DNA from: Legionella cherrii | Lineage (GTDB): Bacteria; Pseudomonadota; Gammaproteobacteria; Legionellales; Legionellaceae | DNA: 64,000 nt | NCBI RefSeq assembly: GCF_900635815.1 | Contig: NZ_LR134173.1 | Coordinates: 1,892,001-1,956,000, forward strand | Reading direction: 5' to 3' | Shown here: positions 9,645 through 17,924 of the stretch, one piece after another | Layout of the letters: every line of letters begins with the position of its first letter | Position numbering within the stretch: the first letter of the stretch is position 1 | Notes under the pieces: generated by a model | Told to the model about the DNA's origin: nothing | Database searches by the model: none | The model's input: the letters and a program-made list of their open reading frames with translations, nothing else | Made by a program: the position numbers and the translations under genes

Positions 9645-10697
9645 ATGACTGACGAAGTACTTTTTAACCAAGAAGGTTCATTGGGTGTCATCACATTGAA
9701 TAGGCCCAAGGCTTTGAATGCACTGACTTTAAATATGATTCTGAATATGCAAAGACAATTAAGTCTTTGGAAAGAGGATGAGTCGATTCATGCGGTGATC
9801 GTGCGGGCAGCTCCTGGGAATGCTTTTTGTGCTGGAGGGGATATACGTTCGTTATATTTTTCTGGCCAAGTCAATGATGCAGAACAAATGCAATTTTTTT
9901 GGCACGAATATCGGTTAAATCATTTTATTCATCATTTTGGCAAACCCTATATTTCTCTAATCGATGGGATTGTTATGGGGGGCGGCGTGGGAATTTCCAT
10001 GCATGGCAGTCACCCAATATCCAGTGAGCGTTTTGTATTTGCTATGCCTGAGACAGGCATCGGTTTCTTTCCTGATATTGGCGCCAGCTATTTATTAGCA
10101 CGATGCCCAGGTTATTTAGGTATTTATTTGGGTTTGACAGGTAATCGTTTAGGTGCTCATGATGCTGTAAAAACCGGACTGGTTAAAAAAATAGTATCAT
10201 CAGAACAAATGCCTGCTTTATTTGACGCATTGATGAATGAAGATTTATCGGCGGATGCATTTGAGCAGGTCAATCAATGTTTACAGCGTTTTTCTTTTGT
10301 GGCCTCTACAGAAGAGATCAGCCAAATTAAACCTTTGATTGATGTTTGTTTTGCGCATCCCACAATTGAAATGATTCGAGGATCGTTACAAAGTGCTAAT
10401 ACAGTATGGGCTGAGGCGGTTGATAATACTTTGGCTCAAAAATCTCCTTTGAGTCTTAAAGTGACTTTGGCTCAATTACAAAAGGCAAAAGGGTTATCTT
10501 TAGCGCAATGCTTACAAATGGACTATGACATGGTGAGTCATTTTATGCATGATCATGATTTTTATGAAGGGGTTAGGGCTTTATTGATTGATAAAGATAA
10601 AAATCCTCAATGGCATCCAGCACGTTTGGATTTGGTTTCAGACGCAATGGTTCAAAAATACTTTGAGCGTTCTCATCCTGGTCTGGAATGGGTATAA
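9645..10697 (+). CDS. 3-hydroxyisobutyryl-CoA hydrolase (HIBCH type)
   Basis: Crotonase-fold thioesterase of 350 residues that releases 3-hydroxyisobutyrate from its CoA ester in valine degradation. The HIBCH subfamily marks are present: NAFCAGGDIRSLY, IDGIVMGGGVGISMHGSH and FAMPETGIGFFPDIGASYLL, the last distinguishing hydrolases from plain hydratases; a long C-terminal extension after residue 250 (PLSLKVTLAQLQKAKG, DFYEGVRALLIDKD) is also typical. Start ATG lies 2 nt after the hydratase stop. The 3-hydroxyisobutyrate dehydrogenase that would complete the route is not in this window. Confidence 0.9.
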   Translation: MTDEVLFNQEGSLGVITLNRPKALNALTLNMILNMQRQLSLWKEDESIHAVIVRAAPGNAFCAGGDIRSLYFSGQVNDAEQMQFFWHEYRLNHFIHHFGKPYISLIDGIVMGGGVGISMHGSHPISSERFVFAMPETGIGFFPDIGASYLLARCPGYLGIYLGLTGNRLGAHDAVKTGLVKKIVSSEQMPALFDALMNEDLSADAFEQVNQCLQRFSFVASTEEISQIKPLIDVCFAHPTIEMIRGSLQSANTVWAEAVDNTLAQKSPLSLKVTLAQLQKAKGLSLAQCLQMDYDMVSHFMHDHDFYEGVRALLIDKDKNPQWHPARLDLVSDAMVQKYFERSHPGLEWV

Positions 10698-10731
10698 AGG
10701 TTGTTTGAGTTTTTCATTAAATTTTTTGGAG

Positions 10732-10762
10732 TGGTGTTGGTCAATTGAATTTGACTACACCA
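10732..10762. terminator. Hairpin between convergent genes
   Basis: Two-part inverted repeat TGGTGT..GTCAA / TTGAC..ACACCA between the valine operon and the convergent small gene ending at 10777. Position suggests a bidirectional terminator; a T-rich stretch (ATTTTTTGG) lies just before it rather than after. Confidence 0.35.
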
Positions 10763-10776
10763 TCCCTCAATTATAT

Positions 10777-11010
10777 TTAAATTCCGATTTTCATCTCAGA
10801 TTGATGTGAATTATCTCGGTGATCAGACTCAGGTTGATTCCTTGGCTGATTTCTAAGATTCTCCTGTTGCGGCTTAAATTGCTCATTAATATAATTTCCA
10901 GCACGATAAAAACCGGTACCTAATGCTGCTGCACCAACAGAATAAAGAGTCGTTTCAAAAACGGCTTTGGCAGGTTTAGCAAAAAATCCAAGAAAATTGC
11001 GTGACATCAT
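10777..11010 (-). CDS. Small hypothetical protein
   Basis: 77 residues, not recognised. The N-terminal half has a weakly hydrophobic, Gly/Ala-rich stretch (AVFETTLYSVGAAALGTGF) that could be one membrane helix; the C-terminal half is polar and rich in Asn, Gln, Arg and His. AAAGGATGAAAT before the ATG is a good ribosome site, which argues that it is real. A 12-bp palindrome sits 23 nt upstream of the start. Confidence 0.55.
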   Translation of the reverse strand: MMSRNFLGFFAKPAKAVFETTLYSVGAAALGTGFYRAGNYINEQFKPQQENLRNQPRNQPESDHRDNSHQSEMKIGI

Positions 11011-11032
11011 ATTTCATCCTTTAATAAGTAAA

Positions 11033-11069
11033 TATTGCAATGTGTGATTCAAAATTGCACATTGCAATA
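11033..11069. promoter_or_regulatory. Inverted repeat upstream of small gene
   Basis: Perfect 12-bp arms TATTGCAATGTG / CACATTGCAATA separated by 13 nt. It lies directly upstream of the small gene that starts at 11010, where an operator or leader hairpin would be expected. No regulator can be named. Confidence 0.45.
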
Positions 11070-11092
11070 CTATCATACACTATTTTCTTGCA

Positions 11093-11128
11093 GAACAAAC
11101 CATTTTATAAAAATAAAATGGTTTGTTC
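11093..11128. terminator. Long perfect hairpin after carrier-like gene
   Basis: Perfect 16-bp arms GAACAAACCATTTTAT / ATAAAATGGTTTGTTC around an AAAA loop, starting 15 nt past the stop of the minus-strand gene at 11143. Likely a transcription terminator, though no long T-run follows. Confidence 0.55.
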
Positions 11129-11142
11129 AGTGGATTTGTTAC

Positions 11143-12657
11143 TTAATTTTTTGTTGAATTACCCGGACCAGACCCTGGAGTTTGTGTCTTTGTCTGCTCA
11201 TCAGTATCCTCATGAAGCTCTTCAATTCGAGGAGTTGTTTCAGTCTTAGTAGCAAACAGGGCATGTCTGGATCTTCCTGGCGATGATGATGGTTGATATT
11301 CCTCTGGAACCACTTTCTTTAAGGGTTCTTGACCCATAGCCTCACCAACACCAGCAACTAGAGCAAATATGACGCCGGTTAAGCCCATTCGTATTGGAAC
11401 TTGTTTTAGAGCCATTTCTCCGAAAGATTTCGCTGAAGCTCCGGGACTACTTATAAAGGCAAAAAATAAATCTTTTGTTAATTTAAGCGAGCTTGCACTT
11501 TTTAGATTTCCCTCTGCTGTCACCGTAGATCTTACCAAGGTGTAATCTTTAAATACGGTAAATGGATAAGCAAAAAATGCAGCAGACATACCGCTCAACA
11601 TCCCAGCGGTAAAATGCTTCCCTTTATGGTCTGGTAAATTTTTCGCTATGACCTCTTCAAGAACACATAACGCACCAAAATTAACCATTCCTGAAACATA
11701 CCTTGGGGCAAAGCCACCCATCATCAAGTTCCATGCATTGGGAACAGTCTTCCATTTAAAATTTTTAGGAAGAATTCCTGCTTTTTGCAACGTAGACAAT
11801 GATTCAGATATTTGCGTTGCCCCAATATCACCTAGTGCCATTGCCATGACATACCCTAAACCCGCAGTAGCGTATTTTTTACCTTCTTCTTTACCGGCCT
11901 CATCTTTAAGAATCGCTTCTTCTACAGGTTTGCTGCCGCCTTTAGCACCAGTAACATAACCTGTTCTTATTAAAGAACCTGAAAGAGAAGCTGAAGTTCC
12001 AGCATACAGTGCTCTAATCATACCCAATTTCCCAGCTTGACATGCAGATGGGGGTAAAATGGTTTTGTCCTTAGTTAAATTAACTAATACAGTTTTTATC
12101 GGACTTTGAATGGATACAATAGCACCGCTTGTGAACAGTGCAACGGTTGAGAAATTTAATCCACTCCATAAACCTTGGTGTACTTGCTCTAAAGAAGGGA
12201 TCCATGCAGGAAAGGAACCGCCCTTTTTCCCTGGTGGTGGCGTAACCGAAACTGGTTTTGGAGCTGGTGCTACTGGTTTTGTTACCGGTACTACTGGTGA
12301 ATCGAATTTCGGTGTTTGTAATTTTTGTTTTACTACCTGCATTGGCGGAAACCAAGGAGTACTTGCGGTTTTACTTGCTACATCCCACATGCTTTGTATC
12401 ATTGAGGTAAATACAGGACTTTGCATGATTGCTGGATTGTAAATTCCTTTCATCATTGATGTAAACATAGGATTCTGCCAAAAGGAGGGAGTATAAGTCC
12501 CATTTTTGGCCATCTTGGCTTTAACAAGATCCATTGGTGCTACCCATGGCATATTTTGCAAGTTTGGAAAAGCCAATAATTTTCTTGGTGTAACTACCGG
12601 TGCAGTTACAGTTGGTTGCCCACTTTTTACATTAGGAGTTTCTGTTTTAGTCTGCAT
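11143..12657 (-). CDS. Mitochondrial-carrier-like membrane protein with N-terminal repeats
   Basis: 504 residues; no close family recognised with certainty. The middle (about residues 160-430) has weak mitochondrial-carrier features: SIQSPIKTVLVNLTKD, YAGTSASLSGSLIRTGYVTG, GGFAPRYVSGMVNFGAL and FFAYPFTVFKDYTLVRST resemble the Px[DE]xx[KR] segments and the following helices, in diverged form. The N-terminal 120 residues hold repeats: MPWVAPMDLVKAKM, TPWFPPMQVVKQKL and FPAWIPSLEQVHQG, and the pair NPMFTSMMKGIYN / SPVFTSMIQSMWD. The C-terminal 60 residues are polar and acidic (IEELHEDTDEQTKTQ), as in many Dot/Icm substrates. A PmrA-type box precedes a -10 element upstream. Effector status and transport are inferences. 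Confidence 0.6.
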   Translation of the reverse strand: MQTKTETPNVKSGQPTVTAPVVTPRKLLAFPNLQNMPWVAPMDLVKAKMAKNGTYTPSFWQNPMFTSMMKGIYNPAIMQSPVFTSMIQSMWDVASKTASTPWFPPMQVVKQKLQTPKFDSPVVPVTKPVAPAPKPVSVTPPPGKKGGSFPAWIPSLEQVHQGLWSGLNFSTVALFTSGAIVSIQSPIKTVLVNLTKDKTILPPSACQAGKLGMIRALYAGTSASLSGSLIRTGYVTGAKGGSKPVEEAILKDEAGKEEGKKYATAGLGYVMAMALGDIGATQISESLSTLQKAGILPKNFKWKTVPNAWNLMMGGFAPRYVSGMVNFGALCVLEEVIAKNLPDHKGKHFTAGMLSGMSAAFFAYPFTVFKDYTLVRSTVTAEGNLKSASSLKLTKDLFFAFISSPGASAKSFGEMALKQVPIRMGLTGVIFALVAGVGEAMGQEPLKKVVPEEYQPSSSPGRSRHALFATKTETTPRIEELHEDTDEQTKTQTPGSGPGNSTKN

Positions 12658-12693
12658 AGCTATATCTTATCTTAGTTGTTAAATTTAATCTCC

Positions 12694-12726
12694 ATTATAC
12701 GGCTCAAAAATTAACTCAACCTTAAC
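12694..12726 (-). promoter_or_regulatory. PmrA-type box and -10 element of the carrier-like gene
   Basis: On the minus strand, GTTAAGGTT-GA-GTTAATTTT (12726-12707) has two TTAA-centred half-sites 11 bp apart, like the published Legionella PmrA box (cTTAATatT-N2-cTTAATatT). A TATAAT (12699-12694) follows 7 nt after it, the same spacing as at the promoter at 26109-26141. Confidence 0.6.
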
Positions 12727-12810
12727 AAATATGAATAAATCGAACAAAATTAGATCTCTGGGTTTTTTTTATGGGCATATAAGTGTTTGAGGTGAGTAAA
12801 AAATACCCAT

Positions 12811-12824
12811 AACCCAAGGGTTAA
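12811..12824 (-). terminator. Candidate terminator
   Basis: TAACCCTTGGGTTA on the minus strand followed by TGGGTATTTTTTAC. It lies about 140 nt past the stop of the small protein gene at 12964-13245. Confidence 0.4.
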
Positions 12825-12963
12825 TTTGAGGTTTAAATTAAAAAAATATTTTATTTATAATGACTTACAATGAAATTTTTCTGATAGGTAATGAACTATA
12901 ATCAGGAGGTTGGAAGAGTATTTATTTTAAGTCCAATCATAAAAAAATGGTGTAGCAGGCAAA

Positions 12964-13245
12964 CTATTTCAACCAATCATTGAGAATATCGATAATTTTT
13001 TGTGCTTGTTCCGCACTGGAAATGTTAAATTTAGATTTTTGCCAGTATTGATTATTACGTTTTTGATAACGGCGAATTGAAAATTTAACTGGACCAAAAT
13101 CATTTTGCGCGTTATCCCAATCCTGGTATTTAAACATAATAGTAGTCCAGGCTCCTTTGCTTAATACTTTCTTATCCAGCTCTTTAACTGTTTCTGTCCC
13201 ATTTTCATTATATGCAATAGTGATTTCATCTATGCTTGCAGTCAT
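12964..13245 (-). CDS. Conserved small hypothetical protein
   Basis: 93 residues. The ATG at 13245 is preceded by GAGGTAAGACTCGAC, a good ribosome site; an in-frame ATG 14 codons earlier gives a hydrophobic non-conserved extension and is not preferred. The body looks like several beta strands (ITIAYNENGTETVKELDKKV, WTTIMFKYQDWD, PVKFSIRRYQKRNNQYW) followed by one C-terminal helix (SAEQAQKIIDILNDWLK). That order recalls the PC4-type ssDNA-binding fold, but this is only a pattern resemblance. Cytoplasmic; no signal peptide. Confidence 0.6.
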   Translation of the reverse strand: MTASIDEITIAYNENGTETVKELDKKVLSKGAWTTIMFKYQDWDNAQNDFGPVKFSIRRYQKRNNQYWQKSKFNISSAEQAQKIIDILNDWLK

Positions 13246-13380
13246 GTCGAGTCTTACCTCATAAATATCAAAGAAAAAAAGGTACATCGAGAATGATGTA
13301 TCTCTACGCCAAAATCTTGAGAGTGTATCTTATTTTTTTAACTTACCATAGTATTGAACTGTGATTTGTTAAAAATAGAA

Positions 13381-13947
13381 TTATTGAATGGATTGCAGTT
13401 TCCCATTAACAAAAGTCATGGTTACGGAAGGTTGATACTCCCCAGGTTGATAGATCCAGATTTGGGGTTTTTCTGCTGTGGGTACCACTTCATTGATAAA
13501 TGAATTATTTACTATAGAAGGAGAACCGCACGCATAATATACTTTTTGGACAGGATCGCCGGCTTGAATGTTTGCTCCTTGACAGACCGAAACGGAATTA
13601 CTATCTGAACCATTCATTTTAATGGAGCGTACTTTTTGGTTCACAATATCAACTTCAAGCTGAACCCCGCCGCTACCTGTGGGTATATTCCATACTCCAT
13701 AAAAAGCAGTACTCGTTCCCATGTTATTGTAAATGAGTTGTTGCACGGGAATTTTTTGGAGTACCGGCTGATTTGATTCTTGTTGGCTCACTGGTTGACC
13801 ACAGGCTGCAATGACTTCATCAGGTGTCATACCGATATTAATGTATCCGTGGTTCTGGGGACAATAATAGGATTGGGTATCAGCAAATAAACTAAAAGGT
13901 AAGATGATTAATGCAAAGCCAGTACTACTGAGGTACGTCAATTTCAT
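13381..13947 (-). CDS. Secreted DUF2845-like protein with two repeats
   Basis: 188 residues with a clear signal peptide (LSSTGFALIILPFSLFADTQ). Two copies of a motif of the DUF2845 type follow: NIGMTPDEVIAACGQP (about residues 37-52) and AGDPVQKVYYACGSP (about residues 126-140), each with a preceding Cys that could pair with the motif Cys. The remainder is predicted beta-rich and ends in a strand, MTFVNGKLQSIQ. Expected in the periplasm or outside the cell. The function of the family is unknown to me. CAGGATTAAATT precedes the ATG. Confidence 0.7.
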   Translation of the reverse strand: MKLTYLSSTGFALIILPFSLFADTQSYYCPQNHGYINIGMTPDEVIAACGQPVSQQESNQPVLQKIPVQQLIYNNMGTSTAFYGVWNIPTGSGGVQLEVDIVNQKVRSIKMNGSDSNSVSVCQGANIQAGDPVQKVYYACGSPSIVNNSFINEVVPTAEKPQIWIYQPGEYQPSVTMTFVNGKLQSIQ

Positions 13948-13993
13948 AATTTAATCCTGATAATCCTCTGCATAAAAATAAGTATAGTTGCTT

Positions 13994-14569
13994 TTATAAT
14001 AATCTCCAGGGTAGGTTTGCCCTAATAAACAGGGTGATAATTTTCAATAAGACTATAATGATGAAAGGAGAAAAATCAAAACCGGAAATGTCAGGAACAA
14101 TCTTTCTACCAAGTTTTAACAAAGGTTCTGTTAACAAGCGTAAGAGGTCTGCAATTGGACCTTGCCAATTGGGATTGACAAAACTCATGATGACGCGAAT
14201 GAGTATGGCAAAAAATAAAATGTCGCAAGGCTGAAGGATCAAGTCAGCAATGATATAAAGCAGTATAAATCCAATCGGGATTAACCCCTGTAAGGCAAGA
14301 AGGCTAATGCAGATGATTTTTAATAATTCAACCAAAAATAAGGTAATAAACGCTGGGACATCATATTTTTGGCCTGGCTTATAGGGTTGTTTTGATAGAA
14401 GTTGTATTGGATTGACTATGGGATTTGTCATTTTAAAAATGAGTTGGTTTACTGGATGAAGTGCGCTAACACGCAAATACCGCAAGGCAATACGAATCCA
14501 TAAACTGAAGATAACCAGTGAAAAAAATAAAGAAACAACAAAAAGTGTCACTGCGATAAGACCCGACAT
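13994..14569 (-). CDS. yggT: YggT-family integral membrane protein
   Basis: 191 residues with two copies of the YggT unit, each with hydrophobic helices and a conserved interior segment: NPIVNPIQLLSKQPYKPG in the first half and TEPLLKLGRKIVPDISGFDF in the second, both ending in the family's pro-rich 'P-I-x-x...P' turn. The inner-membrane function is unclear; relatives are linked to K+ uptake and osmotic tolerance. AGGGGAAAAAT precedes the ATG at 14569, so I prefer this over an in-frame start ten codons upstream. It follows yggS by 47 nt; proC, which often sits between yggS and yggT, is absent here. Confidence 0.85.
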   Translation of the reverse strand: MSGLIAVTLFVVSLFFSLVIFSLWIRIALRYLRVSALHPVNQLIFKMTNPIVNPIQLLSKQPYKPGQKYDVPAFITLFLVELLKIICISLLALQGLIPIGFILLYIIADLILQPCDILFFAILIRVIMSFVNPNWQGPIADLLRLLTEPLLKLGRKIVPDISGFDFSPFIIIVLLKIITLFIRANLPWRLL

Positions 14570-14616
14570 ATTTTTCCCCTGAAGCAACTGATTTTGCAAG
14601 ATTATATCGTGTTGCC

Positions 14617-15309
14617 TTATTTTTGTCGCTCACCAAATAATGCTTGGCCAACTCGGACTATGGTGGCACCTGCTTTAATTGCAGGGACAAAATCATGACT
14701 CATTCCCATGGATAAAGTATCCATGTCCAGACCAAGTTCTTGATTGAGGGAATGCATGAGTTGATTGAGCTGAATAAATAAATCATATTGTGCTTGCATC
14801 TCTTTGTGCGGTGGAGGAATAGTCATCAAGCCTCTTAGCTTGAGATGCGGAAGTTGACTTACTGCCAAAGCGAGTTCAGCAGCATGTTCCGGAGGAATTC
14901 CAGATTTAGTTTCTTCATCTACCAGATTAATTTGTAAACAAATATTGAGTGGGTCTAAATTGCTAGGGCGATATTCATTGAGATAGTTCGCAATTTTAAG
15001 TCGGCTGATACTGTGGACCCAGTCAAACAAAGTGGCGATGCCTTTGGTTTTATTACTTTGAATAGGGCCAATAAAATGCCAGCATATGGGTAAATTTTTT
15101 AAAGCATTGATTTTTGATTGGGCTTCTTGAAAATAACTTTCTCCAAAATGAGTGATCCCAAGCTGAAATAATTCGCGAATCGCCTCGATACTTTGTTGTT
15201 TACTCACAGCGAGCACTAAAACACTTCCTGGTTTTCTTCCACATTCCAGTTCGGTTTGTGTGATTAATTGTTTTATTTGATTTAGACTGTGTTGAAGACT
15301 CATGATCAT
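14617..15309 (-). CDS. yggS: YggS/PROSC-family PLP homeostasis protein
   Basis: A 230-residue single-domain PLP-binding TIM barrel involved in pyridoxal phosphate homeostasis. Motifs: VLVLAVSKQQSIEAIREL with the PLP lysine (SK), FGESYFQEAQSKI, ICWHFIGPIQSNKTKGIA, INLVDEETKSGIPP, LRGLMTIPPP and LSMGMSHDFVPAIKAGATIVRVGQALFG, all classical for the family. Two ATGs, at 15309 and 15303, are possible; neither has a strong ribosome site, and the second (MSLQHSL) fits the usual family start. It is divergent from pilT, as in many gammaproteobacteria. Confidence 0.95.
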   Translation of the reverse strand: MIMSLQHSLNQIKQLITQTELECGRKPGSVLVLAVSKQQSIEAIRELFQLGITHFGESYFQEAQSKINALKNLPICWHFIGPIQSNKTKGIATLFDWVHSISRLKIANYLNEYRPSNLDPLNICLQINLVDEETKSGIPPEHAAELALAVSQLPHLKLRGLMTIPPPHKEMQAQYDLFIQLNQLMHSLNQELGLDMDTLSMGMSHDFVPAIKAGATIVRVGQALFGERQK

Positions 15310-15541
15310 TTAAATACATTTGGAAAACCTCAACAATAGCAAAAGAAACAATGTTTGCCGAGTGTTACTTGGTTTGCTGGGAGATTCATCCCAAGCAAAG
15401 CGGGTAATCTCTAAACATGGCTCTTATTAAAAATTTAGAAATTGACTTGTTGAATTATTTAATTAAGATCAATGAGTGATTTGACGATCAATGCACTATG
15501 CCCCAATCTGTTATTGTTAAATAATCAGGATGAACCAAACA

Positions 15542-16576
15542 ATGGATATAGCAGAATTATTAGCGTTTTCAGTAAAAAATAAATCTTCGGACTTACATAT
15601 CTCTGCGGGATTGCCTCCCTTAATTCGTGTGGATGGGGATTTACGTAAAATTAATTTGCCGGCCATGGAACACAAGGAAGTAATAAAAATCATCTATGAT
15701 GTGATGAATGATAGGCAAAGGAAAGAGTTTGAAGAGAGTTTGGAAACCGATTTTTCCTTTGAAATAACCAATTTGGCTCGCTTTAGGGTGAACGTATTTC
15801 ATCAATTACGTGGTGCAGCCGCTGTTTTTCGTACTATTCCTTCTGAAATTTTAAGTATGAGCGATTTGGGATTACCCTCTATTTTCGAGGAAATGTCCAG
15901 TTACCCTAAAGGATTAGTGCTTATTACTGGTCCAACAGGGTCAGGAAAAAGTACTACTTTGGCCGCCATGATCGATTACATTAATTCCAGTCGCTACGAT
16001 CATATTTTAACTGTTGAGGATCCAATAGAATTTGTACATCAAAGTAAAAAGTGCTTACTCAATCAGCGCGAGGTTCATCGAGATACACTGAGTTTTAATG
16101 CTGCTTTGCGTTCTGCACTGCGTGAAGATCCTGATGTGATTCTGGTGGGGGAATTGCGTGATTTGGAAACGATCCGTTTAGCCATGACTGCTGCTGAGAC
16201 AGGACACTTGGTGTTTGGGACCTTGCATACTAATTCGGCAACTAAAACCATTAACCGGATTATCGATGTGTTTCCCGCCGAAGAAAAATCCATGGTACGT
16301 TCCATGTTGTCTGAGTCATTGCAAGCTGTAGTTGCACAAACGCTATTGAAAAAAAATGGAGGTGGGCGAGTTGCTGCTTTGGAAATCATGATTTGCACTG
16401 GCGCAATACGAAACTTAATTCGCGAAGATAAAGTGGCTCAAATGTATTCTTCCATTCAAACAGGCCAGGGTAAAGGAATGCAAACTTTGGATCAGCATTT
16501 AACAGAGCTGGTGAAAAAAAATATTATTTCCACTCATACGGCACGTGAGGTGGCTATTGATAAAAACATATTTTAA
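15542..16576 (+). CDS. pilT: Twitching motility ATPase PilT
   Basis: Hexameric ATPase that retracts type IV pili, on the cytoplasmic side of the inner membrane. 344 residues starting MDIAELLAFSVKNKSSDLH, which is how PilT proteins usually begin; this favours the ATG at 15542 over one four codons upstream. Seen: Walker A ITGPTGSGKSTTLAAMID, Asp box TVEDPIEFVHQSK, Walker B ALREDPDVILVGELRD, His box GHLVFGTLHTNSA, and the C-terminal AIRNLIREDK (AIRNLIRE is the retraction motif). All catalytic motifs are intact. Confidence 0.97.
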   Translation: MDIAELLAFSVKNKSSDLHISAGLPPLIRVDGDLRKINLPAMEHKEVIKIIYDVMNDRQRKEFEESLETDFSFEITNLARFRVNVFHQLRGAAAVFRTIPSEILSMSDLGLPSIFEEMSSYPKGLVLITGPTGSGKSTTLAAMIDYINSSRYDHILTVEDPIEFVHQSKKCLLNQREVHRDTLSFNAALRSALREDPDVILVGELRDLETIRLAMTAAETGHLVFGTLHTNSATKTINRIIDVFPAEEKSMVRSMLSESLQAVVAQTLLKKNGGGRVAALEIMICTGAIRNLIREDKVAQMYSSIQTGQGKGMQTLDQHLTELVKKNIISTHTAREVAIDKNIF

Positions 16577-16606
16577 AGGTTTTCTTGAAAGGTCATGATT
16601 TACGAC

Positions 16607-16707
16607 CGTCATCCTGAGGAGTTATGGCGAAGGATCTCCTGGTTGCAGCATCGCACTTAATCATCATGCTCTGCGACACACTGGAGATCACTACGTTCAG
16701 GATGACG
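16607..16707. repeat. Dispersed palindromic repeat, copy A
   Basis: 101 bp bounded by perfect 11-bp inverted ends CGTCATCCTGA / TCAGGATGACG, lying between pilT and rph. The same ends bound a copy at 30235-30318 and, decayed, one at 55338-55417. Non-coding; it resembles small palindromic interspersed elements. Confidence 0.7.
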
Positions 16708-16731
16708 TATTCCTAGAGAGTGGCTAAGTAA

Positions 16732-17439
16732 CTAAGCATTTTTCTGTAATTCAATTAATTGCGGTATACCCTGCTCAGCAAGTGCAAGCATCGTGTTTAA
16801 TTCATCGCGGTTAAAATGTCTGTCTTCCGCAGTTCCTTGAACTTCAATGAAATGTCCAGCTTCGTTCATCACAATATTCATATCGGTTTCAGCCAGGACA
16901 TCTTCTGCATAATCCAAGTCGAGTACAGCTTGGCCTCGATAAAGTCCCACAGAAACCGCAGCAATATAATGAAATGCAGGCATTTTACGTATTTTTTCTC
17001 GCTCAACCATCCAATTGATTGCATCTCTCATTGCTACACAAGCGCCAGTAATGGCTGCTGTCCTTGTACCTCCATCTGCTTGAATCACATCGCAATCTAG
17101 GGTTATTGTATTTTCACCTAAAAATTTTAAATCAACACAAGCTCTCAAAGAGCGACCAATAAGGCGCTGGATTTCCATAGTTCTACCACCTTGTTTTCCT
17201 TTGCTTGCTTCGCGTTCTGTACGACTGTGTGTCGCACGCGGAAGCATGCCATATTCAGCGGTAACCCAACCTTGGTTTTTTCCTTTAATAAAACGGGGAA
17301 CTCCATCAATTACAGAGGCATTACACAATACTTTGGTTTGCCCAAATTCAACAAGGACAGAGCCCTCAGCGTGATTGGTATAATTTCTGGTTAATTTAAC
17401 AGGGCGTAGTTGATTGGCTTCACGGTTACTTGGGCGCAT
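16732..17439 (-). CDS. rph: Ribonuclease PH
   Basis: Phosphorolytic 3' exoribonuclease that trims tRNA precursors. 235 residues; begins [20 protein letters not shown], with the typical [37 protein letters not shown] (substrate-binding arginine region), [36 protein letters not shown] and [17 protein letters not shown]. Full length with no missing motif. GAGGATTATCCA precedes the ATG. Usually near gmk and yicC; here it is only 1.8 kb from them, on the other strand, with a carrier gene inserted between. Confidence 0.97.
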   Translation of the reverse strand: MRPSNREANQLRPVKLTRNYTNHAEGSVLVEFGQTKVLCNASVIDGVPRFIKGKNQGWVTAEYGMLPRATHSRTEREASKGKQGGRTMEIQRLIGRSLRACVDLKFLGENTITLDCDVIQADGGTRTAAITGACVAMRDAINWMVEREKIRKMPAFHYIAAVSVGLYRGQAVLDLDYAEDVLAETDMNIVMNEAGHFIEVQGTAEDRHFNRDELNTMLALAEQGIPQLIELQKNA

Positions 17440-17924
17440 TGGATAATCCTCGCAAAATTGAGAATTATAGCGCTTAACTTCCTGAGTTGCATCCTAAAGT
17501 AGCGTGATATAAATAAAGAAGTGATTATTGATTTATTATCAAGATGTTTCATTTTTTCTGAAAATAAACAATAAAAGCTAAAACGGAGGGTAAATTTATA
17601 AACACATAGTGGTGCTTTACTACAAAAAAATTCTTTAAATACATCTTGAATAACAATGATTCATCGTGCTATGTTCAAGATCCAATTTTAAAATAAAAAT
17701 TCATTATGAACTATCGTAGTCATGAAATCAGTGTTGCACGTTTTGCAGATTTATCTGCGAGCACGCTGTTTGTCTGCGATTTAGTTGCCTCTCAAAATAT
17801 TATTTCTTCTTTAGTGATTTTCTTGCCTTCCTTTCCCTAGGGCGGTCTTTCATTATCCGCGCCTCTCTAGGGAGGTGGGACAAGCGGGTAATGAATTTAT
17901 TTGAATCAACTATTGGAGAATATT
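17440..17924. other. Intergenic region, 485 nt
   Basis: Lies between rph and the carrier gene, so it should hold both divergent promoters. AT-rich for the first 250 nt. An inverted repeat TCCCTAG (17834-17840) / CTAGGGA (17867-17873) encloses a GC-rich stretch and may be a terminator or leader hairpin. A 44-codon open frame at 17706-17840 has no ribosome site and I do not call it. Confidence 0.5.

Larger units (their letters stand above)
12658..12963. other. Intergenic region, 306 nt
   Basis: Very AT-rich. It holds the PmrA-type promoter near 12700 and a TAACCC-AA-GGGTTA palindrome at 12811-12824; read on the minus strand the palindrome is followed by a short T-run (TATTTTTTAC), so it may terminate the gene that ends at 12964. 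Nothing else seen. Confidence 0.5.

Noticed and set aside
17706-17840. 44-codon open frame upstream of the carrier gene
   Set aside because: No ribosome site, no recognisable composition, lies in a promoter region.
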